Assembly: GCF_005484805.1 (NCBI RefSeq)
Contig: NZ_CP039432.1
Location: 4,774,001-4,838,000, forward strand
Reading direction: 5' to 3'
DNA: 64,000 nucleotides
Source of the DNA: Rhodococcus sp. SGAir0479
Lineage (GTDB): Bacteria > Actinomycetota > Actinomycetes > Mycobacteriales > Mycobacteriaceae
The translations under genes were made by a program, and so were the position numbers. The notes beneath the pieces were generated by a model, which did no database searches, was not told where the DNA came from, and worked only from the letters and a program-made list of their open reading frames with translations. Below are positions 38,546-46,659 of the stretch, piece by piece. Every line of letters starts with the position of its first letter. Positions within the stretch are counted from its first letter, which is position 1.

Positions 38546-39660
38546 TGCACACCGATCTCGCCGCGAAGTTCGGCATCCGATACCCGATCTTCGGGTTCAC
38601 TCCGTCGGAACACGTCGCCGCCGCGATCTCGCGGGCCGGGGGGCTCGGCGTCCTCGGATGTGTCCGGTTCAACGATCCGGACGAGCTGGACGCGGTGCTG
38701 ACGTGGATGGACGAGAACACCGACGGCAATCCGTACGGCGTCGACATCGTCATGCCGGCCAAGGTGCCCACCGAGGGCGCCGCGGTGGATCTCGACAAGC
38801 TGATCCCGGCCGAGCACCGTGCCTTCGTCGACCGGACGCTCGACGAGCTCGGCGTACCCCCGCTGTCGGACGACGTCGAACACGCAACCGGCGTGCTGGG
38901 CTGGCTGCACTCGGTGGCCCGCTCGCACGTGGACGTCGCGCTGGGCCACCGGATCGCGCTGATCGCCAACGCTCTCGGTTCACCGCCGAAGGACGTCATC
39001 GACCTCGCACACGAGAAGGGGGTGCCGGTCGCGGCTCTCGCGGGTGCCGTCGACCATGCCCGCAGTCACGTCGAGAACGGCGTGGACATCGTGATCGCGC
39101 AGGGCTACGAGGCCGGCGGCCACACCGGCGAGATCGCTTCGATGGTGCTGGTACCCGAAATCGTCGACACGGTAGGCGATTCCGCGGGCGTCCTCGCGGC
39201 GGGCGGCATCGGGAGCGGCCGCCAGATCGCCGCTGCTCTCGCACTCGGTGCGTCCGGCGTCTGGATGGGCTCGTACTGGCTCACCACGAGCGAGTACAAG
39301 CTCGGGAGTGCGGCCGGCGGGCCGTCGTCGATCCAGCGGGCGCTGCTGGGCGCGACCTCGGCGGACACCGTGCGCTCGCGCATCTACTCCGGCAAGCCGG
39401 CGCGCCTGCTCAAGACGAAGTGGACCGAGGCCTGGGCCCGGCCCGACGCCCCCGACCCACTGCCGATGCCGCTGCAGAACATCCTCGTCAGCGAGGCGCA
39501 CCAGCGCATCTCGGCGGGCGACGACCCGGAGGTGGTGGCCATGCCGGTGGGGCAGATCGTCGGCCGGATGAACGAGATCCGCCCGGTCGCCGACATCATG
39601 GCCGAACTGGTCGAGGGATTCGAGTCGTCCGTATCCCGCCTCGAGCGTCTCAAAGACTGA
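38545..39660 (+). CDS. Nitronate monooxygenase-family flavoprotein
   Basis: A 371-residue NMO-type TIM barrel: RYPIFGFTPSEHVAAAISRA, IVIAQGYEAGGHTGEIASMV and VLAAGGIGSGRQIAAALALG. It is coupled to fadD19 by a TGATG overlap, so it belongs to the side-chain regulon. It is distantly related to IpdC (15145-16209), which acts on ring intermediates. Denitration is unlikely in this context; a flavin-dependent redox step on a sterol acyl-CoA is inferred. Confidence 0.83.
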   Translation: MHTDLAAKFGIRYPIFGFTPSEHVAAAISRAGGLGVLGCVRFNDPDELDAVLTWMDENTDGNPYGVDIVMPAKVPTEGAAVDLDKLIPAEHRAFVDRTLDELGVPPLSDDVEHATGVLGWLHSVARSHVDVALGHRIALIANALGSPPKDVIDLAHEKGVPVAALAGAVDHARSHVENGVDIVIAQGYEAGGHTGEIASMVLVPEIVDTVGDSAGVLAAGGIGSGRQIAAALALGASGVWMGSYWLTTSEYKLGSAAGGPSSIQRALLGATSADTVRSRIYSGKPARLLKTKWTEAWARPDAPDPLPMPLQNILVSEAHQRISAGDDPEVVAMPVGQIVGRMNEIRPVADIMAELVEGFESSVSRLERLKD

Positions 39661-39674
39661 CCGGAGCGGTCGGC

Positions 39675-39712
39675 GACAGTGCCCCGGAACGAGATCGTTC
39701 CGGGGCACTGTC
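39675..39712. terminator. Bidirectional terminator between NMO and fadD17
   Basis: A perfect 18-bp inverted repeat (39675-39692 with 39695-39712) lies between two convergent stop codons, 14 bp from one and 5 bp from the other. Confidence 0.88.
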
Positions 39713-39717
39713 GGTGG

Positions 39718-41349
39718 TCAGGCGTCGGCCCTCTGCCGTTCCAAGGTGGCCGCGAGTTCCGGTGTGAGGGGACGGAACTCGTCGTCGCCGCGCTCGCGCA
39801 GCCACACCGGGTCGTCACAGTGCCAGCGTTCGGCGCTGAGGGTGCGCGTCACGACCTTGAACGTGGCGGTCCGCGGGAACTCGGAACACACGCGCACCAA
39901 CGTCGGCCGTTGCTTCGGCCCGAGATCGGGTTGGGCGTCGAGGAACCGCGCGAACTCGGACGGGTCGAAGTCCTCGACGTCGCCGGTCGGGATGACGGCC
40001 GCCATCACTCGGTCACCGACCTCGCGGTCCGGGACCCCGTACACCGACACCTGGGCGAATCCGGGGTAGCGCAGCAGAATGCGTTCGATCGGTGCGGCTC
40101 CGAGGTTCTCCCCGTCCACCCGCAGCCACCCGGAACTGCGGCCCGCGAAGTACACGAATCCGTCGGTGTCGCGATACGCCTGGTCGCCGCTCCAGTACAT
40201 GCCGTCCCGGAGCCGCTCCGCGTCGGCCGTCGGATTCTTGTAGTAGCCGGCGAACGCACCGGCCCCCGCGACGTTGACCATCTCGCCGGTGGCCGCCTCG
40301 GCGTTGACGATTCGGCCCTGGGCGTCGAACTCGGCGGGCGGACAGACCTTCCCGGTGTCCGGATCACGGATCTCGATGTTCGCGGGAAGTAGACCCAGAG
40401 CGCCGGCCGGTGCGTCGGGGTGCGCGGAGATGGACACGCCGCCCTCCGTCGAACCGAAACCGTCGACCACGCGGGTGCCGAAGCGGCGGGCGAACTCACG
40501 GGCGACCGGCGCCGACCCCTCGTTGCCGTACATGACGCGCAACGTGTTGTCGGCGTCGTCGGGCTGCTCCGGGGTGGCGAGGATGAACGACAGGGGCTTG
40601 CCCACGTAGTTGGCGTAGGTGACGCCGTAGCGGCGCACGTCGGGAAGGAAGCCCGACGCGGAGAACTTGCGCCGCAGCGCGATCCCGCACCGGCCGTGCA
40701 GCGCCACCGCCCACGCCGCGATCATGGCGTTGGAGTGGAACATCGGCATCGCCATGTACACGACGTCGTCGGTGCCGAGGCCGAAGCGGTCGGCCAACAT
40801 GATGCCGGGCTCGGTGAACTTGCGGTGGGTGCACCGCACGGCCTTCGGGTCGCCGCTGGTGCCGGAGGTGAAGATGAGCATCAGCAGGTCGTCGGGAGTG
40901 GCGGCCGGGACGAGCGCGGGGCTTCCCCGATGGGGCGCCAGGAGCTCAGCCCACTCGGGGGAGTCGACGTTGACCACGCGCACGCCGTCGAGCTCGAGTC
41001 CGTCGAGCAGGTGCGCCTGGGTGTTCTCGGTGAAGACGATCTGGCAGTCGGACAGCGCGATGTCCCGTGCAAGCGCGTCGCCGCGACGGGTGGTGTTCAG
41101 TCCGGCGAGCACGGTGCCGGAGAAGGCGGCCGCTCCCAGCAGTGACGAGAACTCCGGAATGTTGTCGAACAGTACGCCGAAGTGCCGGGGACGTCCGGCA
41201 TCGAGAAGCTCGTCGAGCAGCGCCGCACGGTCGTACATTCCGTGGACGTGATCCGTCCACGGAATGTACGACTCCTCGAACCGGATGCCGTGCGTGTCGA
41301 CGTCGCGTAACCGGTCGAGCTGGTCCGCGACCGTGGGGGTCACTGTCAT
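39718..41349 (-). CDS. fadD17: FadD17, steroid side-chain acyl-CoA ligase
   Basis: A 543-residue ANL enzyme: IFTSGTSGDPKAVRCTH, FGSTEGGVSISAHPD, SGDQAYRDTDGFVYFAGR and the C-terminal RTATFKVVTRTLS. FadD17 prefers shorter (C5) sterol side chains than FadD19. It is last in the fadE26-fadE27-fadD17 operon. It is separated from fadE27 by 75 bp containing a small hairpin. GATGGGGGT precedes the ATG. Confidence 0.9.
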   Translation of the reverse strand: MTVTPTVADQLDRLRDVDTHGIRFEESYIPWTDHVHGMYDRAALLDELLDAGRPRHFGVLFDNIPEFSSLLGAAAFSGTVLAGLNTTRRGDALARDIALSDCQIVFTENTQAHLLDGLELDGVRVVNVDSPEWAELLAPHRGSPALVPAATPDDLLMLIFTSGTSGDPKAVRCTHRKFTEPGIMLADRFGLGTDDVVYMAMPMFHSNAMIAAWAVALHGRCGIALRRKFSASGFLPDVRRYGVTYANYVGKPLSFILATPEQPDDADNTLRVMYGNEGSAPVAREFARRFGTRVVDGFGSTEGGVSISAHPDAPAGALGLLPANIEIRDPDTGKVCPPAEFDAQGRIVNAEAATGEMVNVAGAGAFAGYYKNPTADAERLRDGMYWSGDQAYRDTDGFVYFAGRSSGWLRVDGENLGAAPIERILLRYPGFAQVSVYGVPDREVGDRVMAAVIPTGDVEDFDPSEFARFLDAQPDLGPKQRPTLVRVCSEFPRTATFKVVTRTLSAERWHCDDPVWLRERGDDEFRPLTPELAATLERQRADA

Positions 41350-41357
41350 ACCCCCAT

Positions 41358-41382
41358 CATGACGGGTGTGACGCCCGTCATG
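41358..41382. other. Stem-loop in the fadE27-fadD17 intergenic region
   Basis: CATGACGGG (41358-41366) pairs perfectly with CCCGTCATG (41374-41382) around a 7-nt loop, 8 bp upstream of the fadD17 start on the minus strand. It could attenuate transcription or adjust fadD17 translation; function unknown. Confidence 0.55.
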
Positions 41383-41424
41383 CGTGCGTGTTTCAGTCTG
41401 TGGGACCGACTGTCCGCGTGCCGT

Positions 41425-42546
41425 TTACGCCGGCGTCGCGGCCAGCTGCGCTCCGAGCCGCCGCAGCTGGTCGGTGCCGGACCCCAGCAGGAACTCCTGA
41501 CGCTTGGCGGCCAGGAAGTACCGGTGGGTCGGGTGGTCCTCGTCGAGCCCGACGCCGCCGTGCACGTGGACCACGGTGTGTGCGACGCGGTGGCCGGCAT
41601 CCGCGGCCCAGAACTTCGCGGTCTCCACCGCGCCGTCGACCGGGAGTCCTGCCGCGAGACGGAAGGCTGCCTGCCACAACGTGAGTCGGACGCCCTTGAC
41701 GTCGATGTATCCGTCGGCGAGGCGCTGGGCCACGGCCTGGAAGCTGCCGATCGGCCGATCGAACTGGATGCGTTCACGGGCGTACTCGGCGGTCATCTTC
41801 AGTGCCTGGTCCAGCACGCCGAACTGGAAGGCGCTCGAGCCGACGGCGCCCCGGGCGAGTATCCAGTTCACGATGTCGGCGCCCTGCGCGACCGATCCCA
41901 GGAGGCGGTCGTCGGCGATCCGGACGTCGGAGAGCTCGACCAGGCCGGTGCACCCGAAGTCCGTGGTCTGCTGTCGGGTCACGATCACCCCGGCGTCGCC
42001 GGGCCGGACCAGGAAGACCGCGGTACCGGCGTCGGTCGCGGCCGGGACCAGGAACAGATCTGCGACGGGCGCGCCGTCGACCACGATCTTGGTGCCGTTC
42101 AGTGTCCACCCGTCCGCCGTGTGCTCGGCGCGGGTCACCGGCGCGGCGGGATCGTCGGCCAGCTCCTCCGCCAGCGCCGCGGCGAGAATCTTCGAGCCGG
42201 CCGCGGCCGGCGCCGCCCACTCCGAACGTTGCGTGTCCGAACCGAACTCGGCGATCGCTCCCGCGGCCATCACGATCGACGACAGGTAGGGGACGGCGGC
42301 GACGCCGCGGCCCAACTCGATCAGGATGCTGCACTGTTCCAGGATGCCGAAACCGTCACCGCCCACCGACTCGGGCAGGGCGGCGCCGAGCACCCCGGCG
42401 GTGGCGAGCGCGTCCCACAGCTTGCGGTCGAAACGATCCTCGGCGGAGTCGAGTTCGCGGAGACGGTCGTTGGTGACGATGTCGGCGACGATGCCGCCGG
42501 TCAGGCCGGCCAGATCCTGCTGGGCCTCGGTGAGAGTGAAGTCCAT
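41425..42546 (-). CDS. fadE27: FadE27 (ChsE5), acyl-CoA dehydrogenase subunit
   Basis: A 373-residue acyl-CoA dehydrogenase with the conserved HVHGGVGLDEDHPTHRYF segment near the C-terminus and LPESVGGDGFGILEQCSIL near the start. FadE26 and FadE27 form the alpha2beta2 ChsE4-ChsE5 enzyme that desaturates the sterol side-chain CoA ester. The FadE27-type subunit is divergent and needs its partner. It starts 15 bp after fadE26. Confidence 0.9.
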   Translation of the reverse strand: MDFTLTEAQQDLAGLTGGIVADIVTNDRLRELDSAEDRFDRKLWDALATAGVLGAALPESVGGDGFGILEQCSILIELGRGVAAVPYLSSIVMAAGAIAEFGSDTQRSEWAAPAAAGSKILAAALAEELADDPAAPVTRAEHTADGWTLNGTKIVVDGAPVADLFLVPAATDAGTAVFLVRPGDAGVIVTRQQTTDFGCTGLVELSDVRIADDRLLGSVAQGADIVNWILARGAVGSSAFQFGVLDQALKMTAEYARERIQFDRPIGSFQAVAQRLADGYIDVKGVRLTLWQAAFRLAAGLPVDGAVETAKFWAADAGHRVAHTVVHVHGGVGLDEDHPTHRYFLAAKRQEFLLGSGTDQLRRLGAQLAATPA

Positions 42547-42561
42547 GGTGGTCGTCCTTCC

Positions 42562-43743
42562 TTATCGCTTGGCTGCCGGCTGGCCGAGGGCGGTCATCGC
42601 GATGATGTCGCGCTGTACCTCGTTGGTGCCGCCGCCGAAGGTGAGGATCAGCGCGGAGCGGTGCATCCGCTCGAGTCGGCCGCGGAGGAGGACACCGGGG
42701 GAGTTCTGCCGGACGGTGGCCGAAGGGCCCAGGATCTCCATGAGCAGCCGGTAGGCCTCGGTGGCGAACTCGGTGCCGAACACCTTGTTGGCGGAAGCGG
42801 CCGCGGGACCGGGAGCGTGGTCCTCTGCGGAGGCGATCTCCCAGTTCATGAGCTTGAGGTACTCGGTCTTGGCGTGCACGCGGGCGAGGTTGACCTGTAC
42901 CCATTCCTGGTCGATCACCCGGCGTCCGTCCGCGAGCTTGGTGTTCTGCGCCCACTCCCGAACCTCCCGGAGCGCGGTCATGATCGGCCCGGCCGACGTC
43001 AGCGCGACCCGTTCGTGGTTGAGCTGATTGGTCACCAGCCGCCACCCGCCGTGCTCCTCGCCGACCAGTGAGCTCTGCGGCACCCGGACGTCCTGGTAGT
43101 AGGTCGCACTGGTGTCCGGGCCGGCCATCGTGTGCACCGGGGTGTACGAGAACCCCTCGGCGGAGGTCGGCACGATGAGCATGCTGATGCCGCGATGCTT
43201 CTTGGCGTTCGGATCCGTACGGCAGGCCAGCCACACGTAGTCCGCGTACTGGATGAGGCTGGTCCACATCTTCTGGCCGTTGATGACGTAGTCGTCACCG
43301 TCCTTGACCGCGGACGTACGCAGCGACGCCAGGTCGGTGCCCGCCCCGGGCTCGGAGTAGCCGATCGAGAAGTGCAGCTCGCCCGCGGAGATCCGTGGCA
43401 GGAAGAAGGCCTTCTGCTCGGGGGTGCCGAAGTGCATGATGGTCGGCGCGACGGAGTTGATCGTCAGGAACGGCACGGGCGCACCGGCGATCGCGGCCTC
43501 GTCGGTGAAGATCAGCTGATCCATGGCCGATCGCGCCTGCCCACCGAACTCCTCCGGCCAGCCGAGCGTGAGCCAGCCGTCCTTGCCCATCTGCTGGACG
43601 ACCTCGCGGTAGACGTTGCCCTCGCCGTACTCGCCCGTCGTCGCCGCAAGGGCCTCGCGACGCTCGGGCGTCATCAATTTCGCAAAGTAGCTTCGCAACT
43701 CCTCCCGCAACTGCTGCTGCTGCGGGGTGTAGGTGATGTCCAC
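42562..43743 (-). CDS. fadE26: FadE26 (ChsE4), catalytic acyl-CoA dehydrogenase subunit
   Basis: A 393-residue acyl-CoA dehydrogenase, highly similar to M. tuberculosis FadE26: SMDQLIFTDEAAIAGAPVP (positions vary), IGYSEPGAGTDLA, NGQKMWTSLIQYADYVWLA and FGGGTNEVQRDIIAMTALG. It is the subunit carrying the active-site base in the ChsE4-ChsE5 heterotetramer. The GTG at 43741-43743 opens the conserved YTPQQ start and follows GGAG. A KstR box lies about 180 bp upstream, in the gap shared with divergent fdxD. Confidence 0.92.
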   Translation of the reverse strand: MDITYTPQQQQLREELRSYFAKLMTPERREALAATTGEYGEGNVYREVVQQMGKDGWLTLGWPEEFGGQARSAMDQLIFTDEAAIAGAPVPFLTINSVAPTIMHFGTPEQKAFFLPRISAGELHFSIGYSEPGAGTDLASLRTSAVKDGDDYVINGQKMWTSLIQYADYVWLACRTDPNAKKHRGISMLIVPTSAEGFSYTPVHTMAGPDTSATYYQDVRVPQSSLVGEEHGGWRLVTNQLNHERVALTSAGPIMTALREVREWAQNTKLADGRRVIDQEWVQVNLARVHAKTEYLKLMNWEIASAEDHAPGPAAASANKVFGTEFATEAYRLLMEILGPSATVRQNSPGVLLRGRLERMHRSALILTFGGGTNEVQRDIIAMTALGQPAAKR

Positions 43744-43921
43744 GCCAATTCTCCGTTCCAGAACGATCGTCAGCGCTGATTCGACCGACTCGGCACAGAT
43801 TTCTGGAATGATCGCGGAGACTGCCGATCGGAACGCGGCTGTGACAGCGACCTTTCCGTGACCGGTGCCGACCGAGCGGTCGGCGCCTACAGGAGGGGTT
43901 GTCCGAATCATTGCACAGCAG

Positions 43922-43935
43922 TGAAACGGGTTCTA
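43922..43935. promoter_or_regulatory. KstR operator between fadE26 and fdxD
   Basis: TGAAACGGGTTCTA matches the AACnnGTTnnA core with the upstream T. It is 179 bp from fadE26 and 87 bp from fdxD, near the middle of the divergent promoter region. Confidence 0.83.
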
Positions 43936-44022
43936 GTCTTATGGCGGAGTTTCGTCGCGCCACAGCCCGGTGCCACGAACCTGCGCCCAGTCTTTCAAGC
44001 GAACGCGAAAAGGGGAACGGTC

Positions 44023-44211
44023 ATGGAGGTAAGGGTCGACAAGGACCGCTGCGAGGCCAACGGTGTCTGCGTCGGAATCGCGCCCGACATCTTCGATCTG
44101 GACGACAACGAAGAGTTGATCATCTCGGCGCCGGTCCCTCCTGCGGATCGGGAAGCGGATGTGCGCTCGGCGATCGCGCAGTGCCCGCGAGCGGCGCTCA
44201 CCGAGCACTGA
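44023..44211 (+). CDS. fdxD: FdxD, small [3Fe-4S]-type ferredoxin
   Basis: A 62-residue ferredoxin with three clustered cysteines: Cys10 and Cys16 in CEANGVC, and Cys54 in QCPRAAL. The central position of the usual CxxCxxC motif is not Cys, typical of [3Fe-4S] ferredoxins that serve P450s. It matches M. tuberculosis Rv3503c/FdxD in length and position. It may pass electrons to CYP125 or other sterol oxygenases (inference). AGGGGA precedes the ATG. Confidence 0.9.
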   Translation: MEVRVDKDRCEANGVCVGIAPDIFDLDDNEELIISAPVPPADREADVRSAIAQCPRAALTEH

Positions 44212-44221
44212 CCTCACCCTT

Positions 44222-44255
44222 GCGGCCAATGTAGAACACGTTCTACATTGGCCGC
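44222..44255. promoter_or_regulatory. KstR operator embedded in a 34-bp palindrome
   Basis: The core TAGAACACGTTCTA (44232-44245) is a perfect KstR match. The two-fold symmetry extends well beyond it: 16-bp arms (44222-44237 and 44240-44255) are fully complementary around a 2-nt AC centre. It is 73 bp upstream of hsd4A and 10 bp after fdxD. Confidence 0.92.
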
Positions 44256-44328
44256 GTCGTCGGCAGCCGCGGCGATGAGGCAACGATCGATGCGAGTTCG
44301 GTCGCCGTCACGGTTACGGAGTGCGTAG

Positions 44329-45240
44329 ATGAGTGCAGACAACAATCGCGGGGTCAGCTTGGAGGGCAAGGTCGCGATCGTGACCGGCTCGGGGTCCGGT
44401 CTCGGCCGGGCCGAGGCGATCGGTTTGGCGCAGGCGGGCGCCGCCGTGGTGGTGAACGACCTCGCGATGAACGAGACGGTCGAGTCGACTCTCGACGAGA
44501 TCCGCACTCTCGGGGGCAAACTCGAATTCGTCGCCGGCGACGTGGGCGAGCGGTCGACGACCGACGCGCTCATGGCCGCTGCGCAGGGGCTCGGTGGCGT
44601 GGACGTCGTCGTCAACAACGCGGGCATCGTCCGCGATCGGATGCTGTTCAGCATGTCCGACGAGGAATGGGACCTGGTCCTCAGGGTCCACCTGCGCGGG
44701 CACTTCCTGCTCTCCCGGAACGCCGCCACGTTCTGGCGCGAGAAGTCGAAGAGCGAGGGCGCGCCGGTCTACGGGCGGTTGATCAACACGTCCTCGGAGG
44801 CAGGCCTGCTCGGGCCCGCCGGGCAGCCGAACTACGGTGCCGCCAAGGCCGGCATCACCGCGCTGACCCTATCGGCGGCGCGCGGACTCTCCCGCTACGG
44901 CGTGCGCGCCAACGCGATCTGCCCGCGGGCCCGGACGTCGATGACGGAGTCGGTCTTCGGGGACGCGCCCGAGGGGCAGATCGACCCGCTGTCGCCCGAG
45001 CACGTCGCCGCCCTGGTGTCGTATCTGGCGTCGCCCGCGGCCGACAAGGTCAACGGGCAGGTCTTCGTCGTGTACGGGCCGATGGTCGCGCTGATGGCTG
45101 CTCCGGTCGTCGAACGGCGGTTCGACGCCGAAGGGCAGTGGACGCCCGGTGGCCTCGCCGACGAACTGGGCGCCTACTTCGACGACCGTGACCCGGAGCG
45201 CACGTTCTCCGCCTCCGAGGCGCTCGGCGGTCTCGGCTGA
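44329..45240 (+). CDS. hsd4A: Hsd4A, steroid dehydrogenase / hydroxyacyl-CoA dehydrogenase
   Basis: A 303-residue SDR of the HSD17B4 branch: VAIVTGSGSGLGRAEAIGLA, VNNAGIVRDRMLFSMSDEEW, INTSSEAGLLGPAGQPNYGA and GAAKAGITALT. Hsd4A homologues have 17-beta-hydroxysteroid dehydrogenase activity and act as beta-hydroxyacyl-CoA dehydrogenases in side-chain removal. It follows the strongest KstR site of the window and precedes the mce4 operon, as Rv3502c does in M. tuberculosis. Confidence 0.92.
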   Translation: MSADNNRGVSLEGKVAIVTGSGSGLGRAEAIGLAQAGAAVVVNDLAMNETVESTLDEIRTLGGKLEFVAGDVGERSTTDALMAAAQGLGGVDVVVNNAGIVRDRMLFSMSDEEWDLVLRVHLRGHFLLSRNAATFWREKSKSEGAPVYGRLINTSSEAGLLGPAGQPNYGAAKAGITALTLSAARGLSRYGVRANAICPRARTSMTESVFGDAPEGQIDPLSPEHVAALVSYLASPAADKVNGQVFVVYGPMVALMAAPVVERRFDAEGQWTPGGLADELGAYFDDRDPERTFSASEALGGLG

Positions 45241-45429
45241 GGCGTGCTTCGTCTCGAACCGGGGTGCAACCCGCGATCCGGCCGTGTCCCGGGTAACGCA
45301 GGATTGCGGGATTCTCGATACATGCAGGACGAATCCCGACCAAGATGAGTCGACGAGCGGCGTGCCGCCCGGGGGTGGACGGCCGGCTGTCTCGCCCGGA
45401 CGCGGCGGCGCGCCTGCTGTACTGGTGTC

Positions 45430-45443
45430 TAGAACGCGTTCCA
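45430..45443. promoter_or_regulatory. KstR operator, distal site upstream of mce4
   Basis: TAGAACGCGTTCCA matches TnnAACnnGTTnnA fully. It lies 433 bp upstream of yrbE4A, with no gene start near it. Confidence 0.82.
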
Positions 45444-45745
45444 GTTGATGACGTTCGGCGGGGGTGTCGAGTCGCCGTCCCGGGGGTGGCGGGGGCCCTC
45501 CGAAGTTCCGGGCCGACCACGGCGCCACGTAGGTGGCGAGCCGCTCGTACATTCTGGACGATAGTCCGGATGCTCGCTCGGTAGGCGCCCGAAACGCCTG
45601 CTCGAGTCGATTTGAGCGAGGCGGGCACGCGTTCGGCGGAAGCGGTGTGGACGGGATTCCCCGCCCTCGCCGGGGGCCGCGGGGGCAATCGCACGAGAAG
45701 CGGGCCGGGTGGGGTCGCGACTCGCACGCGACAAGTCTTTGACAG

Positions 45746-45759
45746 GTGAACATGTTCTA
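45746..45759. promoter_or_regulatory. KstR operator, proximal site upstream of mce4
   Basis: GTGAACATGTTCTA contains AACnnGTTnnA. It lies 117 bp upstream of yrbE4A and probably overlaps the mce4 promoter. Confidence 0.87.
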
Positions 45760-45875
45760 GTTAATATGACCTGGGTCACAGAACGTTTGCGCAGTTCCTG
45801 ACGTTCTGGGGGGTGTGCTGTGCCAGGTCGGCACGCACCGCAATCGAACCGTGACGAGAGTGTGGAGGAGGAAAC

Positions 45876-46640
45876 GTGGTCGACCTCCTCGAGGTGCCGA
45901 TGCGGGCCGTCGGCGGGTTCTTCGCGATGTCCGCGGACACGCTCCGGGCGGTCTTCTCGCGCCCCTTCCAGCGGCGCGAGTTCGTCGACCAGGCGTGGTT
46001 CGTCGCGCGGGTCTCGATGGTTCCGACCGTGCTGGTGGCGATCCCGTTCACCGTCCTGGTGAGTTTCACGATCAACATTCTTCTGCGCGAGATCGGCGCT
46101 GCCGACCTCAGCGGAGCGGGCGCCGCGCTGGGTGCCGTCACGCAGGTGGGTCCCATCGTCACGGTGCTCATCGTCGCCGGCGCCGGTGCCACCGCGATCT
46201 GTGCGGACCTCGCGGCCCGGACGATCCGCGAGGAAATCGATGCGATGCGAGTGCTCGGCATCAACCCGATCCATCGGCTCGTGGTGCCCCGCGTGCTCGC
46301 GTCCACGGCGGTCGCCCTGCTGCTCAACGGCCTGGTTTGCACCATCGGCATTCTCGGCGGCTTCCTGTTCTCGGTGTACGTGCAGGACGTCAACCCGGGG
46401 TCGTTCGTCAACGGCATCACGTTGCTGACCGGATTCGGTGAGCTGATGATCTCCATGCTCAAGGCCGGGCTGTTCGGGATGATCGCGGGTCTGATGGCGG
46501 CCTACCTGGGACTCAACGTGCGGGGCGGAGCCAAGAGCGTCGGCGACGCCGTCAACCAGACCGTCGTCTTCTCGTTCATGGCGCTCTTCGTGGTCAACGT
46601 GCTCGTCACCGCCATCGGCATCAAGCTGACGTCCGGGTGA
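45876..46640 (+). CDS. yrbE4A: YrbE4A, permease subunit of the Mce4 sterol transporter
   Basis: A 254-residue MlaE/YrbE-family permease with about six hydrophobic helices and the conserved E-I-D-A-M-R loop in RTIREEIDAMRVLGINPIHR that contacts the ATPase. It pairs with YrbE4B to form the inner-membrane channel. A GTG start follows GGAGGAGGAA. First gene of the mce4 operon. Confidence 0.93.
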   Translation: MVDLLEVPMRAVGGFFAMSADTLRAVFSRPFQRREFVDQAWFVARVSMVPTVLVAIPFTVLVSFTINILLREIGAADLSGAGAALGAVTQVGPIVTVLIVAGAGATAICADLAARTIREEIDAMRVLGINPIHRLVVPRVLASTAVALLLNGLVCTIGILGGFLFSVYVQDVNPGSFVNGITLLTGFGELMISMLKAGLFGMIAGLMAAYLGLNVRGGAKSVGDAVNQTVVFSFMALFVVNVLVTAIGIKLTSG

Positions 46641-46659
46641 GTGGCAGGGGGTTGGAATA

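Larger units (their letters stand above)
45241..45875. other. 635-bp gene-free region upstream of the mce4 operon
   Basis: No reading frame here has convincing coding features; the long minus-strand frame continuing into hsd4A is a GC-rich antisense shadow. The region holds two KstR boxes, at 45430-45443 and 45746-45759, about 300 bp apart, the second 117 bp upstream of yrbE4A. It is the longest gene-free stretch in the window. Confidence 0.75.

Noticed and set aside
45345-45584. Small plus-strand frame in the mce4 leader
   Set aside because: Arg-rich composition, no ribosome-binding site and no similarity; it also runs through the distal KstR box.
44869-45753. Minus-strand open frame spanning the end of hsd4A and the mce4 leader
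   Set aside because: It is antisense to hsd4A, rich in Arg and Pro without recognisable motifs, and covers both KstR boxes. Treated as a GC-rich shadow frame.
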